DNA from: DATFQI01 sp963831105
Lineage (GTDB): Bacteria > Actinomycetota > Thermoleophilia > Solirubrobacterales > Solirubrobacteraceae
DNA: 64,000 nucleotides
Direction: 5' to 3'
Assembly (NCBI GenBank): GCA_963831105.1
Contig: CAWHOS010000010.1
Span: forward strand, 124,001 to 188,000
The notes below the pieces were generated by a model that saw nothing but the letters and a program-made list of their open reading frames with translations, was not told the DNA's origin and made no database searches. Shown here in pieces: positions 1 to 7,696 of the stretch. Every line of letters starts with the position of its first letter. Position 1 is the first letter of the stretch. A program made the position numbers and the translations under genes.

Positions 1-347
1 AAGCGGTCCGGGTCCACGGCCGGCTCCCCCTCGCCCTCCGCGGCGAGGCTCGCGAACGGCACCGAGCGCGCCTCGCGCACCCCGCGCGTCTTGGCGGTGT
101 TGACGACGATCCGCAGGATCCACGTCTTCAGCGAGGAGCGGCCCTCGAAGCCGTCGAGCCCGCGGATCACCCCGACCCAGGCCTCCTGCACGACCTCCTC
201 GGCGCTCGCGCGGGAGCGGACGTGCGCCTGCGCGACCGCGAGCATCGTGGCGTGGCAGCGGTCGACGAGCTGGGCGAACGCCCGCTCGTCCCCGGCCCGC
301 AACCGGTCGAGCAGCTCGAGCTCTTGCTGTTCGCCGACCTGCGGCAC
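1..347 (-). CDS. ECF RNA polymerase sigma factor, C-terminally incomplete
   Basis: Reads leftward off the window edge, so the C-terminal part is missing. The visible 115 residues carry sigma region 2: an N-terminal helix with AGDERAFAQLVDRCH, then EEVVQEAWVGVIRG and the -10 recognition helix with SLKTWILRIVVNTAKTRG, as in extracytoplasmic-function sigma factors. The start is the GTG at 347: an in-frame TAG lies four codons upstream and there is no other start between them. It follows the lactonase-like gene on the same strand with a gap of about 46 bases, so the two may be co-transcribed. Region 4 and any anti-sigma partner would lie beyond the window. The family is clear; the regulated genes are unknown. 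Confidence 0.85.
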   Translation of the reverse strand, partial: MPQVGEQQELELLDRLRAGDERAFAQLVDRCHATMLAVAQAHVRSRASAEEVVQEAWVGVIRGLDGFEGRSSLKTWILRIVVNTAKTRGVREARSVPFASLAAEGEGEPAVDPDR

Positions 348-393
348 GTCGCGACGCTACCTGCGTCGCGACGTGTCGCGCAAGTCGTGCCGG

Positions 394-1467
394 TCAGCCG
401 GCGGCCACGCCGGTGAGGCCCGCGGCGGCGGGGACGCTCGTGAGGAGCTCGAGCGAGCCGTCGGAGGCGACCCCGTAGCCCGTCACGCGGCCGGTCGGGC
501 TGACCGCGTACAGGAAGCGCCCGTTGCGCGAGAAGTCCAGGTCGCGCGGGGAGGCAATGGGCGTGGTCGCGATCGGGCTCAGCTCACCGTCGCGGCCGAT
601 CGCGAAGCCGCTGATCGACCCCGAGCCGTTGCCCGTGTAGGCGAGCTTGCCGTTCGGCGAGACCGCCACCCAGCAGGCCGCGCCGAAGCCGACCGGCAGC
701 GAGGCCGACACGAGGTCGAGGCCGCCGGCCCCGAGCCGGTAGGACGAGACCGTGCTGGCGCCCGCCTCGGAGACGATCACGTCGCCGCGATGGCCGAGCG
801 CGAACCCGAACGGAACGGCGCCGCTGGAGGCGGTGATCACGGGTGCGCCGGGGCGTCCGGCGGCGTCGAGCGGGAGCGTCTCGAGCCGGTTGGAGAGCCG
901 CTCGGAGACCACCAGCGCGTCGCCGTCGGGGGCGACGGAGACCTGCGCGGCGCCGAGTGCGCCCGGCAGCTCCCGGCGTCCGCCGGGGATCGTCTCCAGC
1001 GTGCCGTCGCGGCGGGCGCGGAACGCGGTCACGTTCGGCGTGCCGCCCGAGTTGAGCACGTAGACGCGGCCGTGGTGCTCGTCGACGCTGGCGGGGAGGG
1101 AGCCGCCGGAGCCGGAGACGCCCTCGAGCGCGAGCCCGTCGCGGGTGACGCGCAGCGCCGACACGGAGTTCGAGCCGGCGTTGACGGCGTAGACCGTCGA
1201 CTCGTCGTCGGAGAGCTCGACCGCGCCCTGGCGGCCGCCGAGCGAGGCCGAGCCGGCGCCGCCGGTGGCGAACGAGCCGGCGGGGGTCAGCTCGCCGCGG
1301 GCGTCGCGGTCGAACGCCTGCACGATGTTGCCGGCCGGGTCGTTCGTCTGGCTGTACACGGCGCCGGGGTCGGCCATGGCGCCGGCGGCGGCCGGGCCGG
1401 CGAGGACGGTGAGCGCGACGGTCGCGCCCAGCAGGAAGCGGCCGCGATGCGGCTCCAAGCGGGACAT
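394..1467 (-). CDS. secreted lactonase-like beta-propeller protein
   Basis: A 357-residue exported protein. Residues 1-30 form a signal peptide (basic start, hydrophobic stretch, AGPAAAGAMA). The rest is a series of about seven propeller blades with repeating elements such as DESTVYAVNAGSNSVSAL, VAPDGDALVVSERLSN, VSPNGKLAYTGNGSGSI and FSRNGRFLYAVSPTG. This pattern and length fit the lactonase / 6-phosphogluconolactonase-like propeller family (PF10282), but many actinobacterial members have no shown enzyme activity, so a catalytic role is not claimed. The start ATG at 1467 is supported by GGAGG at 1475-1479. It precedes the ECF sigma gene on the same strand. Confidence 0.8.
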   Translation of the reverse strand: MSRLEPHRGRFLLGATVALTVLAGPAAAGAMADPGAVYSQTNDPAGNIVQAFDRDARGELTPAGSFATGGAGSASLGGRQGAVELSDDESTVYAVNAGSNSVSALRVTRDGLALEGVSGSGGSLPASVDEHHGRVYVLNSGGTPNVTAFRARRDGTLETIPGGRRELPGALGAAQVSVAPDGDALVVSERLSNRLETLPLDAAGRPGAPVITASSGAVPFGFALGHRGDVIVSEAGASTVSSYRLGAGGLDLVSASLPVGFGAACWVAVSPNGKLAYTGNGSGSISGFAIGRDGELSPIATTPIASPRDLDFSRNGRFLYAVSPTGRVTGYGVASDGSLELLTSVPAAAGLTGVAAG

Positions 1468-1538
1468 CTGGAGACCTCCAGGGGGTCGGAGAGGGGGGAC
1501 GCGATGTTGTCTCGCGACCCCCGGATCCGTTACACGCG

Positions 1539-2291
1539 TCAGGCGCGATGCTCCGGGTTGGCGAGATCGAAGCGCGTGCCGGCGTCCCACGCGGGGCGCT
1601 GGTTGCCGTAGGCGGGGACGCCGCCGGCGTCCTTGAGCATGCGCGCGGCGTGCAGCAGGTTCCACGTCATGAACGTGGTGTTGCGGTTGGTGAAGTCGTT
1701 CTGCGGGCCGCCCGAGCCCTCGTCGAGGTAGCTCGGCCCCGGCCCGGCCTCGCCGATCCAGCCGGCGTCGGCCTGCGGCGGGATCGTGTAGCCGAGGTGC
1801 TGCAGCGAGTAGAGGATGTTCATCGCGCAGTGCTTGATCCCGTCCTCGTTGCCGGTGACCAGGCAGCCGCCGACGCGCCCGTAGTACGCATACTGGCCGG
1901 CGTCGTTGAGCAGGTGGCTGTTGCCGTACAGGCGCTCGATCACCTGCGTGCAGACCGAGGACTTCTCGCCGAGCCAGATCGGCGTCATCAGCACGAGGAT
2001 GTCCGCGGCGATCACGGTCTCGAAGATCTCCGGCCAGTCGTCGCGCTGCCAGCCGTGCTCGGTCATGTCCGGCCACACGCCGGTGGCGATCTCGTGGTCG
2101 ATCGCGCGGATCAGCTCCACCTCCACGCCGGTGCGGCGCATGATGGTCATCGAGAGGTCGGCGAGCCCCTCGGTGTTGGAGACCCCGGGCGAGCGCTTGA
2201 GCGTGCAGTTGACGAAGACGGCCCTGAGGTCGGAGAAGTCATACGGCGACGCGGCGCACAGCTGCTCGGCCTCGGCGGGAAGACGATCCAT
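1539..2291 (-). CDS. flavodoxin-fold NAD(P)H-dependent FMN reductase family protein
   Basis: A 250-residue cytoplasmic protein with the flavodoxin-like pattern: a first strand AVFVNCTLKRSPG with the phosphate-binding loop, a second strand ILVLMTPIWLGEKSSVCTQ that lines the flavin, and GRVGGCLVTGNEDGIKHC further on. This resembles NADPH-dependent FMN reductases / flavodoxin-family oxidoreductases; the substrate cannot be told. The longer reading frame extends upstream, but ATG 2291 has AAAGGAG about six bases before it and fits the family start. It is divergent from the 94-residue gene at 2462, with an inverted repeat between them. Confidence 0.8.
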   Translation of the reverse strand: MDRLPAEAEQLCAASPYDFSDLRAVFVNCTLKRSPGVSNTEGLADLSMTIMRRTGVEVELIRAIDHEIATGVWPDMTEHGWQRDDWPEIFETVIAADILVLMTPIWLGEKSSVCTQVIERLYGNSHLLNDAGQYAYYGRVGGCLVTGNEDGIKHCAMNILYSLQHLGYTIPPQADAGWIGEAGPGPSYLDEGSGGPQNDFTNRNTTFMTWNLLHAARMLKDAGGVPAYGNQRPAWDAGTRFDLANPEHRA

Positions 2292-2333
2292 CGCGGCTCC
2301 TTTCGTTTCGCGGTCAGTCTCGGCGGGGCCGGT

Positions 2334-2365
2334 GGCGTTACGCCGTCGTCCGGGCCTGTAACGCC
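2334..2365. promoter_or_regulatory. inverted repeat between divergent genes, possible operator
   Basis: A perfect 8-base inverted repeat, GGCGTTAC at 2334-2341 and GTAACGCC at 2358-2365, separated by 16 bases, sits between the flavodoxin-like gene and the gene at 2462. Its position suits a regulator site for one or both genes, but no regulator gene is adjacent, so the function is inferred from symmetry and place only. Confidence 0.35.
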
Positions 2366-2461
2366 CAGCCTCCGTCCGAGACTCACGGCTGTGACGCCCG
2401 TCCTCCTCCACCGGAGCATGGAGCGGAATAGAGTCGGTCCAATCGACCCAGGAGGTTCACG

Positions 2462-2746
2462 ATGGCCCTCGCCCGTGTCGTGATGTTCGACGGAGTCACT
2501 CGCGACCGCATCGAGGAGATGCAGTCCGAGATGCGCGACGCGCAGCCGCCGGAAGGAGTCCCCGCCAAGGAGATCATCCTGCTCCACGATCCTGACGCGG
2601 AGAAGTCGGTCGTGCTCCTCTTCTTCGACTCCGAGGAGGACTACCGCCAGGGCGACGAGGCCCTCAGCGCGATGCCGTCCGGCGACACGCCGGGGCAGCG
2701 CACCGGCGTGGCGAAGTACCAAGTGGCGGTGCGGATGGCGGTCTAG
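2462..2746 (+). CDS. 94-residue conserved-looking protein of unknown function
   Basis: A small soluble protein preceded by a strong ribosome binding site (AGGAGG, about seven bases before ATG 2462). Alternating strands and helices (ARVVMFDGVTRDRIEEM, KEIILLHDPDAEKSVVLLFF, AKYQVAVRMAV) suggest a ferredoxin-like fold of the kind found in antibiotic-biosynthesis-monooxygenase and EthD-type dimeric proteins. I recognise no catalytic residues. It is monocistronic and closed by a strong hairpin at 2761-2788. Confidence 0.7.
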   Translation: MALARVVMFDGVTRDRIEEMQSEMRDAQPPEGVPAKEIILLHDPDAEKSVVLLFFDSEEDYRQGDEALSAMPSGDTPGQRTGVAKYQVAVRMAV

Positions 2747-2760
2747 ATCGAGCGCGACCC

Positions 2761-2788
2761 GCCGCCCCGGCCGGTCGGCCGGGGCGGC
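2761..2788. terminator. bidirectional hairpin terminator
   Basis: A perfect 12-base stem (2761-2772 with 2777-2788) and a GGTC loop lie between the convergent genes ending at 2746 and 2799. There is no T-tract, as is usual in high-GC actinobacteria. It could serve both genes. Confidence 0.65.
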
Positions 2789-2798
2789 GAGGAGCGGC

Positions 2799-3413
2799 CT
2801 ATCGCCCGGCGTGTGGCTCGGCTCCGTGCGCCGGCGGGTCCTCGTCGAAGGCCTCGGCGATGAGGACGGCGCTGCCGAACACGAGCATCGCGGCCGCGAC
2901 GGCGGCCACGATGCGGGTCGGGAAGTTCGGGTGGTGGCCGCTGTTGTGCAGCACGGCGTGGCCCTTGCCGCGCGTGATCAGCCAGCGGTTGACGGGGAAG
3001 GCGATGACGCCGGCGACCACGAGCGCGAAGGACAGCGCGCCCCAGAAGAGGATGTCGCCGACGCCGGACTCCATCGCGCCGGGGATGGCGACCATCAGCG
3101 CGTTGTCGACGATCTCCATCACGGCGATGCTGAAGGTGTCGGTCGCCAGCGCGATCGGCACGACGGCGGAGAGCGCGAGGCCGGCGCGCAGCAGCGGCAG
3201 GCTCGTCAGCGAGTAGCCGAACAGGAACGCGAGCGCCACGGCCAGCGCGACGGTGCCCCACTGCGAGAAGCCGAGCGCGGTCCCGATGACCATGCCCAGC
3301 ACCTCGCCGATCGCGCACCCGGTGAGGCAGTGCAGGGTCGCGCTGAGCGCCACGGCGTTGAGCGCGCGGCCCGAGGTCGGGAGCTCGTGGTGGTGGTGCG
3401 TCTCAGCGGTCAT
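2799..3413 (-). CDS. DUF4396 family integral membrane protein
   Basis: A 204-residue membrane protein. Residues 4-8 are a short His run (ETHHHHEL). About five hydrophobic segments follow, beginning with AVALSATLHCLTGCAIGEVLG, a stretch with conserved His/Cys typical of DUF4396 proteins, and including SIAVMEIVDNALMVAIPGAM and NRWLITRGKGHAVLH near the end; more His residues occur at the C terminus (HNSGHHPNF, HGAEPHAG). The His-rich ends and the copper-type operator 14 bases upstream of the start suggest a role in copper handling; this is inference, as the family has no established function. A hairpin terminator separates it from the convergent gene. Confidence 0.8.
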   Translation of the reverse strand: MTAETHHHHELPTSGRALNAVALSATLHCLTGCAIGEVLGMVIGTALGFSQWGTVALAVALAFLFGYSLTSLPLLRAGLALSAVVPIALATDTFSIAVMEIVDNALMVAIPGAMESGVGDILFWGALSFALVVAGVIAFPVNRWLITRGKGHAVLHNSGHHPNFPTRIVAAVAAAMLVFGSAVLIAEAFDEDPPAHGAEPHAGR

Positions 3414-3426
3414 GCACCGCAGTCTA

Positions 3427-3445
3427 GATACCCTATAGGGGTATC
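3427..3445. promoter_or_regulatory. CsoR-type operator upstream of the DUF4396 gene
   Basis: Perfect 7-base arms GATACCC (3427-3433) and GGGTATC (3439-3445) flank TATAG. The TACCC...GGGTA symmetry is the pattern recognised by copper-sensing CsoR repressors. It lies 14-32 bases before the start codon of the DUF4396 gene, where it would cover the promoter. No csoR gene is in the window. Confidence 0.6.
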
Positions 3446-3469
3446 GTCAAGGGACGCTGGCTGAGAGCG

Positions 3470-5440
3470 CTAGCGGGGGTGGCGCGCGAGGTGCCGGTGG
3501 CCGGCGGTCACGAGCACGCGGCGGCCCGTGTGGCGGTTGCGCACGAGCACGGCGCCCTGCTTGACGCGCGTCATCGTCCCGTCGCAGCGGTCGGCGGTCG
3601 ACCAGACGGTCCCGCGCACGGCGGCGACGCTGTCGCGGCCCCGGGTGCGGAAGCGGCCGTGGCGGTCCCGGCCCCAGAGCCGGCGCACGACGGTGGTGCG
3701 GCCGACGTCGCGGGTGACGCCCGACGCGCGCGCCTTGCGGCCGCCGGACGGGCAGCGGTCGAAGCGCCCGCCGCGGAGGACGAGGTCGGTGCGGCCACGC
3801 GCGCTCCGGGGTTGGCGGACCTCGAACAGCGAGCCCCAGAACTTGCCCTTCTGGACGCGGCCTGAGGCGAGCGCCGACTTGAGCTCGACCGTGCCGCGCC
3901 GCGTGTCGACGACGGAGCCGACCTTCACGGCGGCGCCCGCGGCGAGCGGGACGAACGTGCGGGCCCCGGGCACCTTGATGCGGACGGCGCCCGAGACGGG
4001 GGCGAGGCCGACGGTCTGCCCGAGGACGGGCGCCGCCGGTGGGAGGACCTCCGTCCCGGAGTCGGGGACGACCGGGGCGGGGGCGACGACCTCGACGGTC
4101 GAGGTGGGGTCGACCTTGTCCTCCTTGGCCGGCATCTCCTTGAGGATCGATCCGTCGGCCGCGAGGTAGAAGAGCCTGTCCGCCGAGGTGGCGCTGCCCG
4201 ACGCGTTCACCGCCGTCACGCGGACGTGGTAGTGCGCGTCGCGGGCCAGGTCGACGTCGGCCGTGAGCTTGACGAGGTCCGCGCCGTCGCCGGCCGCCAC
4301 CGTCGCGGTGCTCGAGCCGTAGGCCGTGGTCGGGCCGAAGTCGAAGAAGTACGTGGTCGCCTGGCTGTTGGGCCGCACGCGGGCGACGAGCCGGACACGG
4401 TCGCCGGCGGGCTCGGGCGTCGAGACGTCGGCCAGCGGCGGGACGGTCACGCGGACGATGCGCGGGAGCAGGCCGCGCTGGGTGAACCAGACGTTCCCGT
4501 CCGGGCCCTGGGCGATCCCGCCCGGCGCGTCGCCGGCGGAGAGCCCGGCGGCCAGACCGCCCGTGAGCTCCTGGATCTCGCCGCTGGCGGGCCAGAGGCG
4601 GCCGATGCGGCCAGGCTCGTCGGCGTCCGTGAACCAGATCGCGCCGTCGCCGCCCTCGGCGATCGCCGTGGGCTGGGCGCCCGCGGCCAGGCCGGAGCTG
4701 TAGCTCTCGAGCTTGCCGTCGGTCTTCACCCGGCTCACGCGCCCGGCGCCGGGTTCGGTGAGGAACAGCTTGCCGCTGGCGGCGGCGGTGATGCCGGCGG
4801 GCGCGCCCGAGGGAGCCAGCCCCTCGCTGAACTCCGTCACGGTGCCGGTACCGGGCTGCAGCCGCGCGACGCGGTCGGGCCCGGTGGTCGTGAACCAGAG
4901 GTTCCCGTCGGGGCCCGCCGTGATGTCGGACGGCGCGCCGCCCGACGGACCCGCGTCGAACTCGGTGATCGTCCCCGCGGGGGTGATGCGGCCGATGCCG
5001 GGCTTCGAAGGCTGGGTGAACCAGAGGTTGCCGTCGGGGCCGGCGGCGATCGCCGTGGGATCGCTCCCGGGCGTGAGCCCGGCCGTGTACTCCGTCACGG
5101 CGCCCGTCGCCGGGTCGAGGCGGCCGATCGCGTCCGTCGCGCCGGGCTCGGTGAACCACACGGCGCCGTCGGGGCCTGCGACGACGTCAGCCGGGTCGCT
5201 GCCAGCGGTCAGGCCGGCAGTGAACTCGGTCAGGGAGCCGGCCGCGGTCATGCTCCCGAGGCCTCCGGGAGTGCCTTGCTGCGTGAACCAGACTGTCGTG
5301 CCCGGGCCGCCGGAGATCCCCGCAGGCGACCCCGCGCCGAGACCGGTGAACTCCATCAGCGATGCATGGGCCGGCGCTGTCGCCCCTACCGCGACGACGA
5401 GGGACGCCAACGGCAGGGTCAAGCGGCTCCGCCACGTCAT
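3470..5440 (-). CDS. secreted Vgb-like beta-propeller protein with Fn3-like and FecR-like regions
   Basis: A 656-residue exported protein. Residues 1-27 are a signal peptide ending APAHA. About six repeats of roughly 48 residues follow (to about 335), each with a GPDGAVWFTEP / GPDGNLWFTQ motif, the signature of streptogramin-lyase (Vgb)-like propellers. Residues around 340-430 resemble a fibronectin type III domain (ATTYFFDFGPTTAYG, HYHVRVTAVNASG). The C-terminal third contains a FecR-like stretch (AVKVGSVVDTRRGTVEL) and a very basic tail. Large size and extra domains argue against a plain antibiotic lyase; an extracellular or wall-associated role is more likely. Start ATG at 5440. Confidence 0.75.
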   Translation of the reverse strand: MTWRSRLTLPLASLVVAVGATAPAHASLMEFTGLGAGSPAGISGGPGTTVWFTQQGTPGGLGSMTAAGSLTEFTAGLTAGSDPADVVAGPDGAVWFTEPGATDAIGRLDPATGAVTEYTAGLTPGSDPTAIAAGPDGNLWFTQPSKPGIGRITPAGTITEFDAGPSGGAPSDITAGPDGNLWFTTTGPDRVARLQPGTGTVTEFSEGLAPSGAPAGITAAASGKLFLTEPGAGRVSRVKTDGKLESYSSGLAAGAQPTAIAEGGDGAIWFTDADEPGRIGRLWPASGEIQELTGGLAAGLSAGDAPGGIAQGPDGNVWFTQRGLLPRIVRVTVPPLADVSTPEPAGDRVRLVARVRPNSQATTYFFDFGPTTAYGSSTATVAAGDGADLVKLTADVDLARDAHYHVRVTAVNASGSATSADRLFYLAADGSILKEMPAKEDKVDPTSTVEVVAPAPVVPDSGTEVLPPAAPVLGQTVGLAPVSGAVRIKVPGARTFVPLAAGAAVKVGSVVDTRRGTVELKSALASGRVQKGKFWGSLFEVRQPRSARGRTDLVLRGGRFDRCPSGGRKARASGVTRDVGRTTVVRRLWGRDRHGRFRTRGRDSVAAVRGTVWSTADRCDGTMTRVKQGAVLVRNRHTGRRVLVTAGHRHLARHPR

Positions 5441-5518
5441 GCGCCTCTTCTCGGCAGATCGCCTCGCGGCGATGAGCAGGCTGGCCGCACGTACGACCTA
5501 CGACGGCGCCGGGTGCTC

Positions 5519-6439
5519 TCAGGCGGCCGCGGTGACGGCCGGCGCGACGCGGTCGAGCGCGACGGCGTAGGCAACGCGCGAGCCCGTGCCGATCGCGTTG
5601 GCCACCGAGCGCGAGTGCGCGGTCGCCGCGTCGCCGGCCGCGTAGACGCCGGGCACGTTCGTCCGCCCGTCGCCGTCGGTGACGATCGTGCCGGACTCGG
5701 TCAGCTCGCACCCGAGCGAGGCGGCGAGCCCGTTCGGCTGGTCGCGCCGCGTGTTCACGAACAGCGCCTCACGGGGCTCGGCCGGGCCGTGCGCGAACTC
5801 GATCCGCTCCAGGCGGCCGTCGTCCCCGGCGAGGCGGGCGATCGCCTCCGTCCGGACCCGCACGCCCGCGGCCGCGAGCAGCGCGCCGTCGGGGTTCGCA
5901 GCGCCGTCCGTGCAGAGCACGACGTCGTTGCTCCAGTTGGCGAGCAGCAGGGCGGAGCGCACGGCGCCGGGCCCGCTGCCGTGCAGCGCCAGCGGCCGGT
6001 CGCGGACCTCCCAGCCGTCGCAGAACGCGCAGTGGAAGACCGAGCGTCCCCACAGCGCCTCGACCCCGGGCAGCGGCGGCGGGTCGTAGCGCAAGCCGTG
6101 CGCCAGCACGATCGCGTGGGCGCGGACCGGAGCCGCGTCGGGGAACGTCACCGAGAACCCGTCCGCCGTCGGCTCGGCGTCCTCGACGGCACCGTGGCGG
6201 ACCTCGACGTCCGGGTGCTCCTCGAGCTGCCGTCGCCCGTCGCGCCGCAGCTCCGCCGGCTTCACCCGGTCATGGCCGAGCAGCCCGCCGACGCCCTGGG
6301 AGACGGCGTTCGCCGGGCGGCCCTCGTCGACCACGAGCACGCGCTTGTTCGCCCGCCCCAGGACGAGCGCGGCGCTCAGGCCCGCGGGCCCGCCGCCGAC
6401 GATCACGGCGTCATATGCGGCATCGAGGTGGACGGTCAT
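5519..6439 (-). CDS. thioredoxin-reductase-like FAD/NAD(P)H oxidoreductase
   Basis: A 306-residue flavoprotein. The FAD-binding motif is at residues 11-16 (VIVGGGPAGLSAALVLG), a redox-active CxxC lies in HCAFCDGWEVRD, the NAD(P)H-binding region follows (LALHGSGPGAVRSALLL), and the second FAD motif is TNVPGVYAAGDAA near the C terminus. This is the architecture of bacterial thioredoxin reductases (usual motif CATCDG, here CAFCDG), so it reduces a thiol partner or a related substrate. It is divergent from the iron-uptake operon across a region with several DtxR-type half-sites, so its expression may also respond to iron. Confidence 0.85.
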   Translation of the reverse strand: MTVHLDAAYDAVIVGGGPAGLSAALVLGRANKRVLVVDEGRPANAVSQGVGGLLGHDRVKPAELRRDGRRQLEEHPDVEVRHGAVEDAEPTADGFSVTFPDAAPVRAHAIVLAHGLRYDPPPLPGVEALWGRSVFHCAFCDGWEVRDRPLALHGSGPGAVRSALLLANWSNDVVLCTDGAANPDGALLAAAGVRVRTEAIARLAGDDGRLERIEFAHGPAEPREALFVNTRRDQPNGLAASLGCELTESGTIVTDGDGRTNVPGVYAAGDAATAHSRSVANAIGTGSRVAYAVALDRVAPAVTAAA

Positions 6440-6522
6440 GTGGAGTTAGACGCCAGAGATCCCGAGATTCATCCCTCGCCGGCCGGATTCGGGAGTTAGC
6501 CGCACCTTCCCGACCCGACGCC

Positions 6523-6560
6523 TTAGGGCTCCCTAACTCTGTGTTAGGTTGCCCTAACTC
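6523..6560. promoter_or_regulatory. tandem DtxR/IdeR-type iron boxes
   Basis: Two palindromes lie in tandem: TTAGGGCTCCCTAA (6523-6536) and GTTAGG-ttgc-CCTAAC (6543-6558). The second matches the DtxR/IdeR iron-box core TTAGGTTAGSCTAAC closely. The inner arms also form CCTAAC-tctgt-GTTAGG, and single GAGTTAG half-sites occur near 6445 and 6493. The sites stand 46-83 bases before efeO, consistent with iron-dependent repression of the uptake operon. Confidence 0.75.
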
Positions 6561-6605
6561 CGACGTCCTGGGTCGGGGTTCCACCGAACGCGCAGGAGCG
6601 AGCGA

Positions 6606-7694
6606 ATGCTGTACAGACTCATCATCCCGGCGGTCGTCGCGCTGGCCCTCACGGCTACGGGCTGCGGCTCGGACGAGAAGGCCGACGACGCGGAGCCCAC
6701 GCCGCGGGCAGCGGCGGGCGAGGACCTCGGGGCGATCAAGCAGTACCTGCTCGACCACGCCGCGGCGCTGAAGGCGTCCACGGCGGAGCTCGCCTCGGCC
6801 GCCGAGGGCTATCGCGAGCTGGCCGGCTCGGCCGGCTCCGACTACGCCGAGCTCCTGCGCACCCGGCGCGACGAGGTCCGCTCCTCGGTGGAGGCGATGC
6901 AGGCGACCTGGCGCAAGGCCAACCCCTCCTACGAGGAGATGGAGGGCGTGGTCGCCGGCGTGCCCGAGCTCGCCGAGTTCGACGTCATCATCGACGCGGG
7001 CGCCGACGGCTCCGACCCGGAGAACGCGGTGCCGTTCGACGTCGAGCTCCCGGGCGGCAAGGTGCTCGAGCAGCCTGGCAACTTCTTCTTCCTGACCGAG
7101 ACGTCGCTGTTCGGGACGAACGCGGACTTCCAGGCGCCCGGCGTGAAGCCGGACCTGGACGGCGACGGGAAGGTGGCGTTCGGCGAGGCGCTCCCGGACG
7201 CCGACGCGCTGTTCGCCTTCACCCGCGACTTCGCGGCCCAGGCGGAGAAGCTCGAGGCGGCCGCCCGCAAGTGGACGCCCGAGCGCGCCGACGCGCTGCA
7301 GGCGCTGGTGACGATGACGCCGACCATGAGCGAGTACTTCGGCCAGTGGAAGCAGTCGCGCTTCATCGCCGGCTCCGACGCCGAGGAGCAGTCCTTCGCC
7401 GCCTCCTCGCGCCTGCAGGACATCGAGGACATCCTCAGCGGGCTCGTCCTGATCTACCGCAACGTGCAGCCGGCCGTGGAGGAGGCCGCTCCGTCGCAGG
7501 CGGCCCAGACCGGTCGGGAGCTCGAGAGCCTGCGCACGTTCGCGGCGGATCTGCGGCGCAAGGAGGAGCGCGGCACGCGCTTCGACGCCGAGCAGGCCGA
7601 CACGCTCGGCGCCGAGGCCCAGCAGCGCGCCGAGGCGATCGCCGGGCAGATCTCGCAGGCCGCGGCACAGCTCGGGATCGAACTGGAGGCCTAG
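6606..7694 (+). CDS. efeO: EfeO/imelysin-like iron-uptake lipoprotein
   Basis: A 362-residue lipoprotein: hydrophobic signal with lipobox LTATGC, then a mostly helical extracytoplasmic domain. It directly precedes the FTR1 permease gene (stop at 7694, next start at 7697), so it most likely binds ferrous/ferric iron for that permease as in EfeUO systems. Residues 183-194 read DLDGDGKVAFGE, a textbook EF-hand loop, not a standard part of EfeO. AGGAG precedes ATG 6606. The iron boxes at 6523-6560 make it a likely DtxR/IdeR target. Overall similarity to EfeO/M75 imelysin is judged from fold pattern and context, so the exact subfamily is open. Confidence 0.75.
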   Translation: MLYRLIIPAVVALALTATGCGSDEKADDAEPTPRAAAGEDLGAIKQYLLDHAAALKASTAELASAAEGYRELAGSAGSDYAELLRTRRDEVRSSVEAMQATWRKANPSYEEMEGVVAGVPELAEFDVIIDAGADGSDPENAVPFDVELPGGKVLEQPGNFFFLTETSLFGTNADFQAPGVKPDLDGDGKVAFGEALPDADALFAFTRDFAAQAEKLEAAARKWTPERADALQALVTMTPTMSEYFGQWKQSRFIAGSDAEEQSFAASSRLQDIEDILSGLVLIYRNVQPAVEEAAPSQAAQTGRELESLRTFAADLRRKEERGTRFDAEQADTLGAEAQQRAEAIAGQISQAAAQLGIELEA

Positions 7695-7696
7695 CC

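Noticed and set aside
3427..3445. Intrinsic terminator for the gene at 2462
   Set aside because: The palindrome lies upstream of the minus-strand start and far from the plus-strand gene end; the hairpin at 2761-2788 already serves there.
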